This document shows, piece by piece, positions 8,190 to 17,906 of a stretch of DNA of 64,000 nt. The DNA comes from Rhizosphaericola mali (GTDB lineage Bacteria > Bacteroidota > Bacteroidia > Chitinophagales > Chitinophagaceae). A model generated the notes under the pieces. That model worked only from the letters and a program-made list of their open reading frames with translations, searched no databases and had not been told where the DNA came from. Where the stretch lies: NCBI RefSeq assembly GCF_004337365.2, contig NZ_CP044016.1, positions 2,294,001 to 2,358,000 on the forward strand. The letters run 5' to 3'. A program made the position numbers and the translations under genes. Numbering within the stretch: position 1 is the first letter of the stretch; each line of letters opens with the position of its first letter.

Positions 8190-9053
8190 ATGGCAAGTAA
8201 TAATTTATACTTTGAACTGAACTATAAAAAAATCGGATTTAAAATTATTAACAAAGAAAATCCGAATTTGGATGATGTAAGTAATTATATCAAAGTATTG
8301 ATTTTGCCTAAGAACTATACGATTGAGATCGACTTCAATAAAGTAGAAACGAAACGACCTACTTTATTTTTTATCAATGCAAATCAATCAGTCCAACTAG
8401 AGAAATTAAGTAAAGAAGATGGATTTGCATTGTTTTACAATCGAGATTTTTATTGTGTACAGATACATGATGCGGAGGTTGCATGTGACGGACTACTATT
8501 CAATAATCTATTTAATATTCCAACGATCGAACTAGAAGACAGTCAAGCGGAATTATTTTTTCAACTATTTCAAAATATAAAATCAGAAATTACTTATCCA
8601 GAAGCTACTGGTGAGGAGCTCATTAGAACCTATTTAAAGCAAATGATCATCCTTGCAACGCGTAGTTGGAAAAAACAACATTTAAGTGATTCGTTGAATA
8701 GTTCGCATAAATTGGATCAAGAATTTTTCAGAGAATTTAGTCGCTTAGTGGAAATTCACTATAAAGAAAAACATAGTGTGGCTGACTATGCGCAACTATT
8801 AAATCTTGCGCCCAAATCCCTCAATCAGAAACTAAAAAAGTTAAATGTAGAAAATCCAAACGAACTCATTAAAAATAGAATCGTATTGGAAGCAAAGCGT
8901 TTATTAAAATACACCAATCTTTCTGTAAAAGAAATTGGGTATGAATTGGGATATGAGGATCCGGCTTATTTCAATAGAATGTTTACGCAAAAAAGTAAAT
9001 ACTCTCCTGCTATTTTTCGTAGAGAAGAGCATTTGACAGAAGTATTAGATTAA
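8190..9053 (+). CDS. AraC family transcriptional regulator
   Basis: This 287-residue regulator has an N-terminal cupin-like sensing domain (about residues 1-150) and a C-terminal AraC HTH pair (about 185-280). Visible elements are SVADYAQLLNLAPKSLNQKLKK and the second helix-turn-helix with the hallmark NLSVKEIGYELGYEDPAYFNRMFTQKSKYSPAIFR. It is the last gene of the acetyltransferase operon and overlaps the 3' end of convergent tag by 4 bp. The ligand is unknown. Two transcription factors in a four-gene operon is notable. Confidence 0.88.
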   Translation: MASNNLYFELNYKKIGFKIINKENPNLDDVSNYIKVLILPKNYTIEIDFNKVETKRPTLFFINANQSVQLEKLSKEDGFALFYNRDFYCVQIHDAEVACDGLLFNNLFNIPTIELEDSQAELFFQLFQNIKSEITYPEATGEELIRTYLKQMIILATRSWKKQHLSDSLNSSHKLDQEFFREFSRLVEIHYKEKHSVADYAQLLNLAPKSLNQKLKKLNVENPNELIKNRIVLEAKRLLKYTNLSVKEIGYELGYEDPAYFNRMFTQKSKYSPAIFRREEHLTEVLD

Positions 9054-9610
9054 ACTTTGGATTTTTGCGCCCATTTGGGTTTTGTTTTTAAGATTTTCTT
9101 ATAAATGATGCATTTTTCATCGTGCGCACCAGGCAAGAATCCAATGCTCATCAGAAATTCGTTGACAATCTCTCCACCGGTAAATTTGAATTGCTTTTTA
9201 AAAATCTTAACCCATTCGTCCTTTGTTTTTGGATGATGTGATTCCAACCATTTTTCAAACGAACCGAATTCTTTTTGTAATTGTAGGATTGTTTTCGCAT
9301 TTTCAATTGCAGCATTTACTTTCAATTTATTTCGAATAATCCCGGCGTCATTGAGCAATCGTTCTCTGTCTTTTTCCGTATAAGAAGCAACTTTTTTGAT
9401 ACTATAATTGCTATAAGCTTTTCTAAAAGCTGGCTCTTTTTTCAAAATTGTTTCCCAACTTAATCCTGCCTGATTGATTTCTAAAATCAATCGTCCAAAT
9501 AGCTCATCGTCATCATGTATCGGAAAACCATATAGATTGTCATGATAATTTTTATGCAAAATCTTGCGTTCCTCAGGTGTCATTCGATCGATTACATCAC
9601 AATAAGACAT
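9050..9610 (-). CDS. tag: DNA-3-methyladenine glycosylase I
   Basis: This 186-residue base-excision repair enzyme removes 3-methyladenine from DNA. The structural zinc ligands known from E. coli Tag are all present in order: Cys4, the histidine of NYHDNLYG, and the His-x3-Cys pair in AHDEKC near the C-terminus. The core INQAGLSWETILKK and LLNDAGIIRNKLK are typical. The usual Trp of YHDxEWG is Tyr here. It is monocistronic, convergent with the AraC gene, with a -7 box just upstream. Confidence 0.9.
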   Translation of the reverse strand: MSYCDVIDRMTPEERKILHKNYHDNLYGFPIHDDDELFGRLILEINQAGLSWETILKKEPAFRKAYSNYSIKKVASYTEKDRERLLNDAGIIRNKLKVNAAIENAKTILQLQKEFGSFEKWLESHHPKTKDEWVKIFKKQFKFTGGEIVNEFLMSIGFLPGAHDEKCIIYKKILKTKPKWAQKSKV

Positions 9611-9627
9611 AGTTCATTATTTTGATT

Positions 9628-9635
9628 CAAATATA
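9628..9635 (-). promoter_or_regulatory. -7 promoter box for tag
   Basis: On the minus strand this reads TATATTTG, an exact TAnnTTTG match ending 17 bp before the tag start codon. Confidence 0.45.
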
Positions 9636-9698
9636 AAATAAACCATTCCAAATTTCCACTTCTAGAAATCCAATTTTAACGAAATGAACAAATAGAGT

Positions 9699-9706
9699 TA
9701 ATTTTG
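9699..9706 (+). promoter_or_regulatory. -7 promoter box for the ECF sigma gene
   Basis: TAATTTTG is an exact TAnnTTTG match 19 bp before the TTG start of the sigma gene, compatible with housekeeping-sigma transcription of the regulatory gene. Confidence 0.4.
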
Positions 9707-9725
9707 AATTTAAACGTTTCATTTT

Positions 9726-10334
9726 TTGGCAGATTTTTCAACATATAGCGATGAGCAATTATTACAACTATTCAATGACGCAGTAGTCGGGCAAGAAGCG
9801 TTTTCCACATTATTTGAAAAATACCAGAAACAAATATTTCACTATTTACTCAAGCATGTCAAATCTCCTGAAATTGCAGAGGAAATTCTTTCGGATATAT
9901 TTCTCAAACTTTGGCAAGGTAGAGAATTGACTTCAACGATTACAAACATTGCCGCTTTTTTGCATAAAGTTGCTTATTATCGATCTATAGATTTCTTACG
10001 AACCACAGCGAGACATAAAAGATTACAAAGTGCATATAATGATTATTTTCTTCTTTCTAATAATGTAAAAAATCCCGAAAATTGGATGATTGCAGAGGAA
10101 GAGAAAACCTTATTATTAAAAGCTATTTTACAATTACCGGCACGGCAAAAAGAAATCTATTTATTAAGCCGAGAAGAAGGACTAACACATGAGAAAATTG
10201 CTGAAATATTACATCTTTCCAGCAGTACAGTCAATAATCATTTGGTGGCTGCATTGAAAAATATTTCTAAATATTTAGCAAAATACCAAAATGGCTCATT
10301 AAATCTATTGGCGGTCATTTTTATAAATCTTTAA
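9726..10334 (+). CDS. ECF RNA polymerase sigma-70 factor (Bacteroidota SusCD-associated type)
   Basis: This 202-residue ECF sigma factor has region 2 at about residues 20-90 (FEKYQKQIFHYLLKH, EILSDIFLKLW) and region 4 at about 130-185 (LPARQKEIYLLSREEGLTHEKIAEILHLSSSTVNNHL). The start is a TTG at 9726; an in-frame stop at 9711 rules out a more upstream ATG. It stands first in an ECF-FecR-SusC-SusD-redoxin array, so it most likely drives the transporter genes when FecR releases it. Confidence 0.88.
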   Translation: MADFSTYSDEQLLQLFNDAVVGQEAFSTLFEKYQKQIFHYLLKHVKSPEIAEEILSDIFLKLWQGRELTSTITNIAAFLHKVAYYRSIDFLRTTARHKRLQSAYNDYFLLSNNVKNPENWMIAEEEKTLLLKAILQLPARQKEIYLLSREEGLTHEKIAEILHLSSSTVNNHLVAALKNISKYLAKYQNGSLNLLAVIFINL

Positions 10335-10399
10335 CTTTTTTTCAAATAGACTAGTTATGTTATTCTATCCATGACGTAATATATGCAGAACAGTCAAAA

Positions 10400-11572
10400 A
10401 TGGATAGAATTAACGTTTTATATAAGAAATACATTGACGGCACGATTTCAACGAAAGAATTGGAAGAATTTTGGAATTTAGTGCGTGCACAAAAGGATAA
10501 TAGTCCATTCTGGAAACAAGTTTATCAAGAATATTCCGAAAGTTTGGATAAATATGCTTTATTCAACACAATTGACACTGAAAAAATATTAGCTAAAATA
10601 TTTGCATCAGAATCAAATTCTATACAGCCCAAACAGAAAAAATCTTATGCTTTAGCATATACCATTTTAGGTGCTTGCGTGGTGTTAGTATCCATCCTCA
10701 TATTTCAATTTAGAAAAAATAATGTAGCGGAAAATAATTTTTACGCAGTAAATCAATTAGGAAAAGGCGGAGCTACGATTCAGATAAGTGGAAGTCAACA
10801 ATATAATATCGATTCCTTATTTGGTAAAAATGTAAAAGCTATTTTTCCTATAAAAGCCATTCAAACCAATAAAATTACGTCTCTACTAGACTTTAAATCT
10901 TCTATACAAAAAACGAACAACTATACAATTACCACGTTGCAGTCCAGAAATATGGAAACCATTTTACCAGATGGAAGTAAAGTTTGGTTAAATGCTAATA
11001 GTAAATTAGAATTCCCATCTCATTTCAATACCAATTCTAGAGATTTAACAATTAAAGGGGAAGCTTATTTCGAAGTAGCAAAATTAACCGACAAAAAAGG
11101 AAATCGAATTCCATTTGTGGTACATATTTTAAAAGGAAATCATGTAGAAGGCAATGTGGAAGTGCTTGGTACGCATTTCAATATCAAAGATTATCAAGAA
11201 GACAATAATATTACTTGTACTTTATTTGAAGGAAAAATAAGATATGTGAGTAATCAAAAAATCCTCAATCTAAGACCAGGTCAGCAAATTGAAATTAAAA
11301 ATACACAGATTACAACTAAGACAGATACCACACAATCTGCCATAGCTTGGAAAAATGGGCAATTCATTTTAAATAATGAAGATATTCATAGTGTATTGAA
11401 TGAAATAAGCAGATGGTACAATGTATCCATCATATATAAAAATACCAATAAAATCGATTTACATCTCAATGGCATACTTGACAAAAATCTTCCACTAGAA
11501 GACATTTTACAAGTTCTAAAGAACTATGGATTGGAATGTAAACTTGAAAACAATAGTCTTTACGTGTTATAA
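10400..11572 (+). CDS. FecR family anti-sigma factor
   Basis: This 390-residue inner-membrane regulator has a cytoplasmic N-terminal sigma-binding region (about 1-85), one transmembrane helix (YTILGACVVLVSILIFQF, about 90-107), a periplasmic FecR domain (METILPDGSKVWLNANSKLEFP through GEAYFEVAK and TLFEGKIRY, about 180-285) and a C-terminal DUF4974 domain (DIHSVLNEISRWYNVSIIY, about 325-390). It relays a signal from the STN domain of the neighbouring SusC to the ECF sigma factor. It lies 65 bp after the sigma gene and 52 bp before SusC. Confidence 0.9.
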   Translation: MDRINVLYKKYIDGTISTKELEEFWNLVRAQKDNSPFWKQVYQEYSESLDKYALFNTIDTEKILAKIFASESNSIQPKQKKSYALAYTILGACVVLVSILIFQFRKNNVAENNFYAVNQLGKGGATIQISGSQQYNIDSLFGKNVKAIFPIKAIQTNKITSLLDFKSSIQKTNNYTITTLQSRNMETILPDGSKVWLNANSKLEFPSHFNTNSRDLTIKGEAYFEVAKLTDKKGNRIPFVVHILKGNHVEGNVEVLGTHFNIKDYQEDNNITCTLFEGKIRYVSNQKILNLRPGQQIEIKNTQITTKTDTTQSAIAWKNGQFILNNEDIHSVLNEISRWYNVSIIYKNTNKIDLHLNGILDKNLPLEDILQVLKNYGLECKLENNSLYVL

Positions 11573-11624
11573 ATATTCAAACTAAAATCCTACTCAGGAA
11601 AATTCACACTTTAATTTTTACATT

Positions 11625-14600
11625 TTGAAAAAAAGAAAAATTGACCATCGACGTTTTCAGTCGAAGTTAGGCACGCGTCTCAGAAAAGTATGCCTATTCA
11701 CTTTATTCGGTACTAGCAGTTTATTTTACATTGATCAGTTACACGCTCAACAAGTTAAAGTAACTCAACAGCAGACTACAATTGATCAATTATTTACGGA
11801 ATTAAAGGAGCAAACAGGGTATTCCTTTCTTTGGGATAATACTTTATTAAATGGAAACAAGCCCATACGTATTCCTCAAAAAAATACAACTCTTAATGAG
11901 ATTTTAAATGAAGTATTGAAGAATTCGGGGTTGGAATATAAAATTAAAAATAAGATTGTATACATCACCCCGATTTCAGAGGGAAATAGTAAAACGCTAG
12001 TCAATTTAAATCAAAAACAAGGATTCGTATTAAGCGGTATTGTTACAGATAAAAACAACCGCCCATTAAGTTCAACCTCTCTAGTCGTCCCAGGAACTCC
12101 CTATGGTGCAATGACAGATACTTCTGGACATTTTATTTTAAATAATGTACCCAAAGGTGCTACTGTTATAGTTAGCTATTTAGGTTATAATGAACAATCT
12201 ATTGTCGTTAATAAAACAGAAGATATTCATCTAACCTTACAAGAAAACAATAGCCAATTAGATGAAGCAGTTGTAATTGGTTATGGAAGAACCACCAAAC
12301 GTTTAAATACGGGAGCCGTCTCTTCCATAACTGCCGATATTATTGAAAAACAACCGGTAGATAATCCTTTACTTGCGATGCAAGGGAGATTACCTGGTGT
12401 GCAAATAACGCAAGATAATGGTTTACCTGGTGCAGGAGTAAGAATAAATATTAGAGGTGCCAATACCACATTATCTTCAGGAGGAACATTACCATTGTAT
12501 GTAATAGACGGCGTTCCATTCACATTATTCAATGGAGGCACACCCGCCTCTGATAATTTGAATGCTTATGGATCAACAGGCGCCAATGGAAATATAAGCC
12601 CATTTAGTTTAATTTCTCCCGATGACATTTTACGCATAGACGTATTGAAAGATGCCGATGCAACTGCAATCTACGGCTCAAGAGGAGCCAATGGCGTAAT
12701 CTTAATTACGACTAAAAAAGGAAGTGTAGGCAGAACAACGGTGAACGTAAATGCTTTCACAGGTTTCGGTAAAGTCGCACATTATATTCCCATGATGAAT
12801 ACGCAAGAATATCTTGCAATGCGTAAAGAAGCCTACACTAATGCCAATCTCACACCAACGGCGACTAACGCACCAGACCTTACCGTCTGGAGTCAAACTC
12901 AAGACACAGATTGGCAAAAATATTTTATAGGACATACTGCTAGAAATTCTAATGTAAGTGCTACCGTTTCTGGTGGTGATGCAACAAACACTTTCTTATT
13001 TACGACAGACTATCGTGATCAAGGCACAGTTTATGGCAATGATTTCAATGCCAAAACTTTTTCCAATAGATTAAATGCTGGACATAAAAGTGCTAATGGA
13101 AAATTTAGTATTGATGCATCTGTAAGTTATACTTATATGAAAACTTTTTTGCCTAATACCGACCTAAGTACAATTTATAATTTGGCGCCTAACTATCCTA
13201 TCTATAATGTAGATAGCACACTAAATTGGACATCAACAAATCCGTTGTCTTATTACAAAAAAACGACATCAAACTCATCTAATAATTTGATTACAAATGT
13301 TAATCTTTCGTATAAGCTACTATCTAATTTAACGATAAAGGCAAATATGGGTTACACGAAAACGCAATTAAAACAAACATCCTTAAATCCAGCTAGTTCT
13401 CAAAATCCGCAAAGTTCGTCTGTAATAAGTACTTTAAATTATGCAGATAATTCTAATGAGAATTACATTGTAGAACCACAAGTAGAGTATACTACTCATA
13501 TTAAAAAAGGTCGTTTATCAGCCCTTGTTGGTTCCACATTTCAGAAAAATAATACAACCGGAATCTCTTTAGTGGGTACAGGATTTGCATCTGAATCTAT
13601 GATGAATATCATAGGTAATGCGTCAACAGTTAGGACTAGTTATAACAATATCTCAGTGTATAAATATAATGCATTCTTTGGCAGACTAAACTATGATTGG
13701 GAAGGTAAATATTTAGTTAATGCTACATTTCGAAGAGATGGCTCATCTAGATTTGGTAGCAACCACAAATTTGGAAACTTTGGAGCGTTAGGAGCAGCAT
13801 GGATTATTACTCAAGAAAAATTTATGCAAAATCTTACCTGGTTGAGTTTTGCGAAATTAAGAGCTAGTTACGGACTAACCGGCAATGATCAAATTCCCGA
13901 ATTCTTGTACACTGCAAAATACCAATCCGCTGGATCAAGCTATAGCTATGGAGGAGATGCAACATTAATCCCAAGTAATTTTGCCAATCCAGATTTAAAA
14001 TGGGAAACCATGAAAAAACTAGATGTAGGTCTTGAATTGGGATTTTTGCATGATAGAATTAGTTTCAAAACTGATTATTACAGAAATCGCCAATCTAATA
14101 TATTGACTTATATAAGCATCCCATCTCAAATTGGGACTACCTCTTATATGGGTAATCTGAATGCATTGGTTCAAAATAAAGGTTTCGAATTTGAATTAAA
14201 TACTAAAAATATTATTGGTAGAAGATTTACTTGGTCAACTAATATAAACCTAACGACTACGAATAACAAACTTCTAAATTTTAAAGATTATGATAAATTA
14301 TTCAATAGAACAGCCTATATAATCGGGCAACCAGTTAACGCAACACAATTGTATCACTATACAGGAGTAAATTCCCAAACAGGTTTACCAACTTATGAAG
14401 ATTTGAATAAGGATGGCTCAATAACTTATGCGAATGATAGATATGTTGCTAAATATGGAAAACCATATTTTGGAGGAATTACGAATACACTTACGTATGA
14501 CAATTTTGAATTAGACTTTACTATACAATTTGTACATCGATATGGATATACCAATCCTACGTTAGTAACCAATTACAATCCAGTTGGATATAGTATGACA

Positions 14601-14975
14601 AATCAATCAACTGCAGAATTAAATCGTTGGACACAAGATAATACAAGTGCTTATTATCCTATGGCGAGTGCTTCTTACAATAGTGCTTTTAGTTATTTAG
14701 GTTCATCAGATTATAACTGGGGAAATACTTCATTTGTTAAATTTAAAAATGTAAATATCTCCTATAATTTACCAAAATCATGGGTTAAGAAGGCTAACAT
14801 TAGCAATCTTTCCGTTTATATACAAGGTCAAAATCTATATACATGGGCAAAACAAAAATATGTATATGATCCCGAAACTACAGTTCCTGGAACTGGATCT
14901 GGTATTGGAACTGGAACCTATATCGCCTTGCCTCAATTGAGAGCCATCGTATTTGGTATTAATTGTTCATTCTAA
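11625..14975 (+). CDS. SusC/RagA family TonB-dependent outer-membrane transporter with STN domain
   Basis: This 1116-residue outer-membrane importer is ordered as a long charged N-terminus and signal segment ending LHAQ (about residue 42), an STN signalling domain (about 50-118), a carboxypeptidase-regulatory-like domain (GFVLSGIVTDKNNRPLSST, about 135-210), a TonB plug (LDEAVVIGYG through LPGVQI, RINIRGANT, YVIDGVPF, ANGVILITTKKG) and a beta-barrel ending in FGINCSF. The only plausible start is a TTG at 11625. It pairs with the downstream SusD for energised uptake; the STN implies control by FecR. Substrate not predictable from sequence. Confidence 0.93.
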   Translation: MKKRKIDHRRFQSKLGTRLRKVCLFTLFGTSSLFYIDQLHAQQVKVTQQQTTIDQLFTELKEQTGYSFLWDNTLLNGNKPIRIPQKNTTLNEILNEVLKNSGLEYKIKNKIVYITPISEGNSKTLVNLNQKQGFVLSGIVTDKNNRPLSSTSLVVPGTPYGAMTDTSGHFILNNVPKGATVIVSYLGYNEQSIVVNKTEDIHLTLQENNSQLDEAVVIGYGRTTKRLNTGAVSSITADIIEKQPVDNPLLAMQGRLPGVQITQDNGLPGAGVRINIRGANTTLSSGGTLPLYVIDGVPFTLFNGGTPASDNLNAYGSTGANGNISPFSLISPDDILRIDVLKDADATAIYGSRGANGVILITTKKGSVGRTTVNVNAFTGFGKVAHYIPMMNTQEYLAMRKEAYTNANLTPTATNAPDLTVWSQTQDTDWQKYFIGHTARNSNVSATVSGGDATNTFLFTTDYRDQGTVYGNDFNAKTFSNRLNAGHKSANGKFSIDASVSYTYMKTFLPNTDLSTIYNLAPNYPIYNVDSTLNWTSTNPLSYYKKTTSNSSNNLITNVNLSYKLLSNLTIKANMGYTKTQLKQTSLNPASSQNPQSSSVISTLNYADNSNENYIVEPQVEYTTHIKKGRLSALVGSTFQKNNTTGISLVGTGFASESMMNIIGNASTVRTSYNNISVYKYNAFFGRLNYDWEGKYLVNATFRRDGSSRFGSNHKFGNFGALGAAWIITQEKFMQNLTWLSFAKLRASYGLTGNDQIPEFLYTAKYQSAGSSYSYGGDATLIPSNFANPDLKWETMKKLDVGLELGFLHDRISFKTDYYRNRQSNILTYISIPSQIGTTSYMGNLNALVQNKGFEFELNTKNIIGRRFTWSTNINLTTTNNKLLNFKDYDKLFNRTAYIIGQPVNATQLYHYTGVNSQTGLPTYEDLNKDGSITYANDRYVAKYGKPYFGGITNTLTYDNFELDFTIQFVHRYGYTNPTLVTNYNPVGYSMTNQSTAELNRWTQDNTSAYYPMASASYNSAFSYLGSSDYNWGNTSFVKFKNVNISYNLPKSWVKKANISNLSVYIQGQNLYTWAKQKYVYDPETTVPGTGSGIGTGTYIALPQLRAIVFGINCSF

Positions 14976-14989
14976 AATTGACGAGAATA

Positions 14990-16357
14990 ATGAAGAATAA
15001 ATTATTTATATATATTACAAGTATTATTTCAATTATTACATTTAGTTGCAAAAAATATGTGGAAACAGATCTAAGTGCCAATCTAGTTTCCTCTGACAAG
15101 GTATTTTTGGAATCTGGCACAGCGAATAGTGCAATTGAGGGTTTATATTCCTATTATCCATCTACCTATAGCATACAATACTTCACCTTTTTAGGTGGAA
15201 TTAGTAGTGATGAAATGGATTATACTGGTACTGGAGCAGATTTAATGCAGTTTGTCCAACATTCAGTAAGCACAACCAATAGTACTAATGAAAGTTATCT
15301 ATGGACGTATCCTTATCAAGTAGTTGGATATATAAACCAGGCAATAGACGGTTTAAATGCATCTACAGCACTTACCGATTCATTAAAAAATTCCTTATTA
15401 GGTGAAAGTAAATTCTTACGAGCATGGTACTATTTCAACTTAGTTAACTACTTTGGAAAAATTCCGCTTATTCTCAATTCCCAAGCACTCAATAACACTT
15501 CAATTGGAAATTCAGATTCGGCTACAGTATATAAACAAATCATATCCGATCTAACAGAGGCTCAATCTAATCTTTATGCAACCTATCCAGGTACATCCAC
15601 ATTTAGGATTAGAGGTAATAAATGGGCAGCAACAAATCTATTAGCAAAAGTTTACTTATATCAAAAAGATTACGCCTCTGCAATAACAGAAGCTTCAAAG
15701 GTGATAGAATCAGGTACTTATAGTCTTTCAGATGTAAAAAATGCTTTTATCAATACAAGTAAAGAAACAATATGGCAATCTTCCACCGTATATGGTTATT
15801 CTTCTATAGGAACTAACTATCGAAGTGCAACGAATGACACAACAGTTATACCGCCAACATTTGTAGTTGATTCGTCTCTAGTAAAAAGTTTTGATACCTC
15901 TGATTTAAGATATAAAAATTGGATTGATTTCACAAAATACAATGGCATAAAGTATTATAGAAATTATAAATACAAGCTCAAATCTGCAACAGCAGGAAAT
16001 GAATATAACGTAGTTATGCGTTTGGCCGAAACTTATTTAATCAGAGCAGAAGCCAAATTATTTAGTAATGATATTTCAGGTGCTTTGGCTGACATTAATA
16101 TGATCAGAAATCGTGCAGGTTTGTCCGATTTTAGTAGTAACAACGCTGCAGACATTTTCAATGAAATAGTTATTGAAAGAAAAAAAGAACTATTTGGAGA
16201 GTTTAGCAATAGGTGGTTCGATTTAAAAAGATGGGGTTTAGTAAATTCCGTCATTGGAGCACTAGATCCTAATTGGAAATCGACAGCGGCTTGGATGCCA
16301 ATTCCTTATAATCAAATTATTTTAAATTCAAATCTTACACAAAATGACGGTTATTAA
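14990..16357 (+). CDS. SusD/RagB family nutrient-binding outer-membrane lipoprotein
   Basis: This 455-residue SusD-type lid protein of the SusCD complex has a lipoprotein signal with lipobox FSC (cysteine at about residue 20), SusD-like N-terminal TPR-type helices (FLRAWYYFNLVNYFGKIPL) and a C-terminal RagB/SusD part (AETYLIRAEAKLFSNDISGALADINMIRNRAGL; ERKKELFGEFSNRWFDLKRWG). The ATG at 14990 follows the SusC stop by 14 bp; a TTG at 14963 would place extra residues before the lipoprotein signal and is less likely. It overlaps the next gene by 14 bp. Confidence 0.92.
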   Translation: MKNKLFIYITSIISIITFSCKKYVETDLSANLVSSDKVFLESGTANSAIEGLYSYYPSTYSIQYFTFLGGISSDEMDYTGTGADLMQFVQHSVSTTNSTNESYLWTYPYQVVGYINQAIDGLNASTALTDSLKNSLLGESKFLRAWYYFNLVNYFGKIPLILNSQALNNTSIGNSDSATVYKQIISDLTEAQSNLYATYPGTSTFRIRGNKWAATNLLAKVYLYQKDYASAITEASKVIESGTYSLSDVKNAFINTSKETIWQSSTVYGYSSIGTNYRSATNDTTVIPPTFVVDSSLVKSFDTSDLRYKNWIDFTKYNGIKYYRNYKYKLKSATAGNEYNVVMRLAETYLIRAEAKLFSNDISGALADINMIRNRAGLSDFSSNNAADIFNEIVIERKKELFGEFSNRWFDLKRWGLVNSVIGALDPNWKSTAAWMPIPYNQIILNSNLTQNDGY

Positions 16358-17828
16358 AAAAGATAAGCTCATAAAAAAAATGCTTTTCATAAGTGCCATT
16401 GGACTATGTTCCAATGGTCTAATGGCTCAATCAAATTCTAAATTAATAAAAGAATTAGATTCAACTTTTAAAATACAGAAGCCATTTGATACGTTATTAA
16501 TTAAGAAGAAAATTGCCTCTATTCCTTTGGACAAAAATGAACTTAATTGGAAAGCCGTTACTAAATATTATTATTTCTTAGGAGAGAATCAGAAAAGAGA
16601 CTCTTTACTTAAAGCTGAGTTAACTAAATTTCCGAAAGGCTTTATTGCACGTGACAATAGTGCTCAAGAAATATATAAACTGAATAATGTCAAATCTCTA
16701 GATTCTGCATTTCAAATATTTTTAAAAGAATACCCTTATAAAAAGTTCCAAACAGGTGAAGAAGGCGATAATATTACGTATGACTATTTACGTAATTATA
16801 TTGCTGAAAAACATGCAAAAAACGGAGATAATATAATAGCGGAAAAATATATAAATGAATTACAAGAAAGTTTCTGGAAAGCAAATGCATACTATGGACT
16901 TACTATGATATTCAAAAACAAAAAAGAAAACGCATTAGCCGAAAAGTATGCAGTTAAAATGGTCGATTCAACATTGGTCTATGCACAAGGATTAAGAGGC
17001 AAAAGTAATGCCTCCTTATTTGCAGCTTCAGGACTTAGTTCTGCCTTAACATTAGCGGGTACTATTTTAGCAGAAAATGGAAAATACGAGCAGGCTAATA
17101 AAATCTTAGCAGAAGGAATACCTTATGTAAAAGAGCAATCTACAGGACTTAAGCGACTCCAAGCAGACCTCTATATAAAAGCAAACAAACCTGAGGATGC
17201 ATATAATGTATATGCCCAAATTATTCCATCAGGTAAAGCAACTAAAAATGACTTGGATACATTTAAATCCTTATATTTTAAATTAAACAAAGGGAGTGAA
17301 AGTGACTATAACCAATATCTTGCGAATGTTTCAAGTGTATTGAAAGATAGTATTGCTAAAAATATTATTACAGAACAAGCTCCAAATTTTACAATAAAAG
17401 ATTTAGATGGTAAAGAAGTTAGTTTGAGTGACTATAAAGGGAAAACGGTTGTTTTAGATTTTTGGGCAACTTGGTGTGGTCCGTGTAAAGCATCCTTCCC
17501 TGCAATGCAAATGACAATTGAAAAATATAAGTCTAATCCTAATGTCCAATTTCTTTTTATTCATACTTGGGAATCTTCTAAAAATCCAATCGAAGATGTG
17601 CAGAATTTTTTAAAAGACAAAAATTATACATTTCATATTCTTTTTGATTTAAAGGATAAAAAGACAGGCAAAAACGATGTCGTGTCTAGTTATGGAGTCA
17701 ATGGAATTCCTGCTAAGTTTGTAATAGATCCAAAAGGCAATATAAGATTCAAATTGAAAGGATTTGATGGTAGTAATGAAGCTGCCGTTGAAGAATTATC
17801 AACTATGATTGATTTAGCTAGTAAATAA
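16344..17828 (+). CDS. Periplasmic TPR-thioredoxin (TlpA-like) protein
   Basis: This 494-residue exported protein has a signal peptide ending NGLMAQ (about residue 29), a helical repeat region (about 40-330, TPR-like, with ANAYYGLTMIF and EQANKILAEGI) and a C-terminal AhpC/TSA-thioredoxin domain (about 345-490) with active site WCGPC (cysteines 378 and 381) and cis-Pro in NGIPAKFV. It probably acts in disulfide reduction or exchange in the periplasm. It overlaps SusD by 14 bp, so it belongs to the SusCD operon. A later ATG at 16380 is an alternative start that keeps a shorter signal peptide. Confidence 0.85.
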   Translation: MTVIKKDKLIKKMLFISAIGLCSNGLMAQSNSKLIKELDSTFKIQKPFDTLLIKKKIASIPLDKNELNWKAVTKYYYFLGENQKRDSLLKAELTKFPKGFIARDNSAQEIYKLNNVKSLDSAFQIFLKEYPYKKFQTGEEGDNITYDYLRNYIAEKHAKNGDNIIAEKYINELQESFWKANAYYGLTMIFKNKKENALAEKYAVKMVDSTLVYAQGLRGKSNASLFAASGLSSALTLAGTILAENGKYEQANKILAEGIPYVKEQSTGLKRLQADLYIKANKPEDAYNVYAQIIPSGKATKNDLDTFKSLYFKLNKGSESDYNQYLANVSSVLKDSIAKNIITEQAPNFTIKDLDGKEVSLSDYKGKTVVLDFWATWCGPCKASFPAMQMTIEKYKSNPNVQFLFIHTWESSKNPIEDVQNFLKDKNYTFHILFDLKDKKTGKNDVVSSYGVNGIPAKFVIDPKGNIRFKLKGFDGSNEAAVEELSTMIDLASK

Positions 17829-17847
17829 ATAATTAAAAGTTGGAACC

Positions 17848-17889
17848 ATACAGAAAAGCCTCAAACAAATGTTTGAGGCTTTTCTGTAT
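17848..17889. terminator. Strong bidirectional hairpin between SusCD locus and efflux operon
   Basis: A perfect 19-bp stem (17848-17866 with 17871-17889) has a 4-nt loop. It lies between the convergent redoxin and RND permease genes and would stop transcription from either side. Confidence 0.8.
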
Positions 17890-17906
17890 TATTTAAATAA
17901 TTAAAA

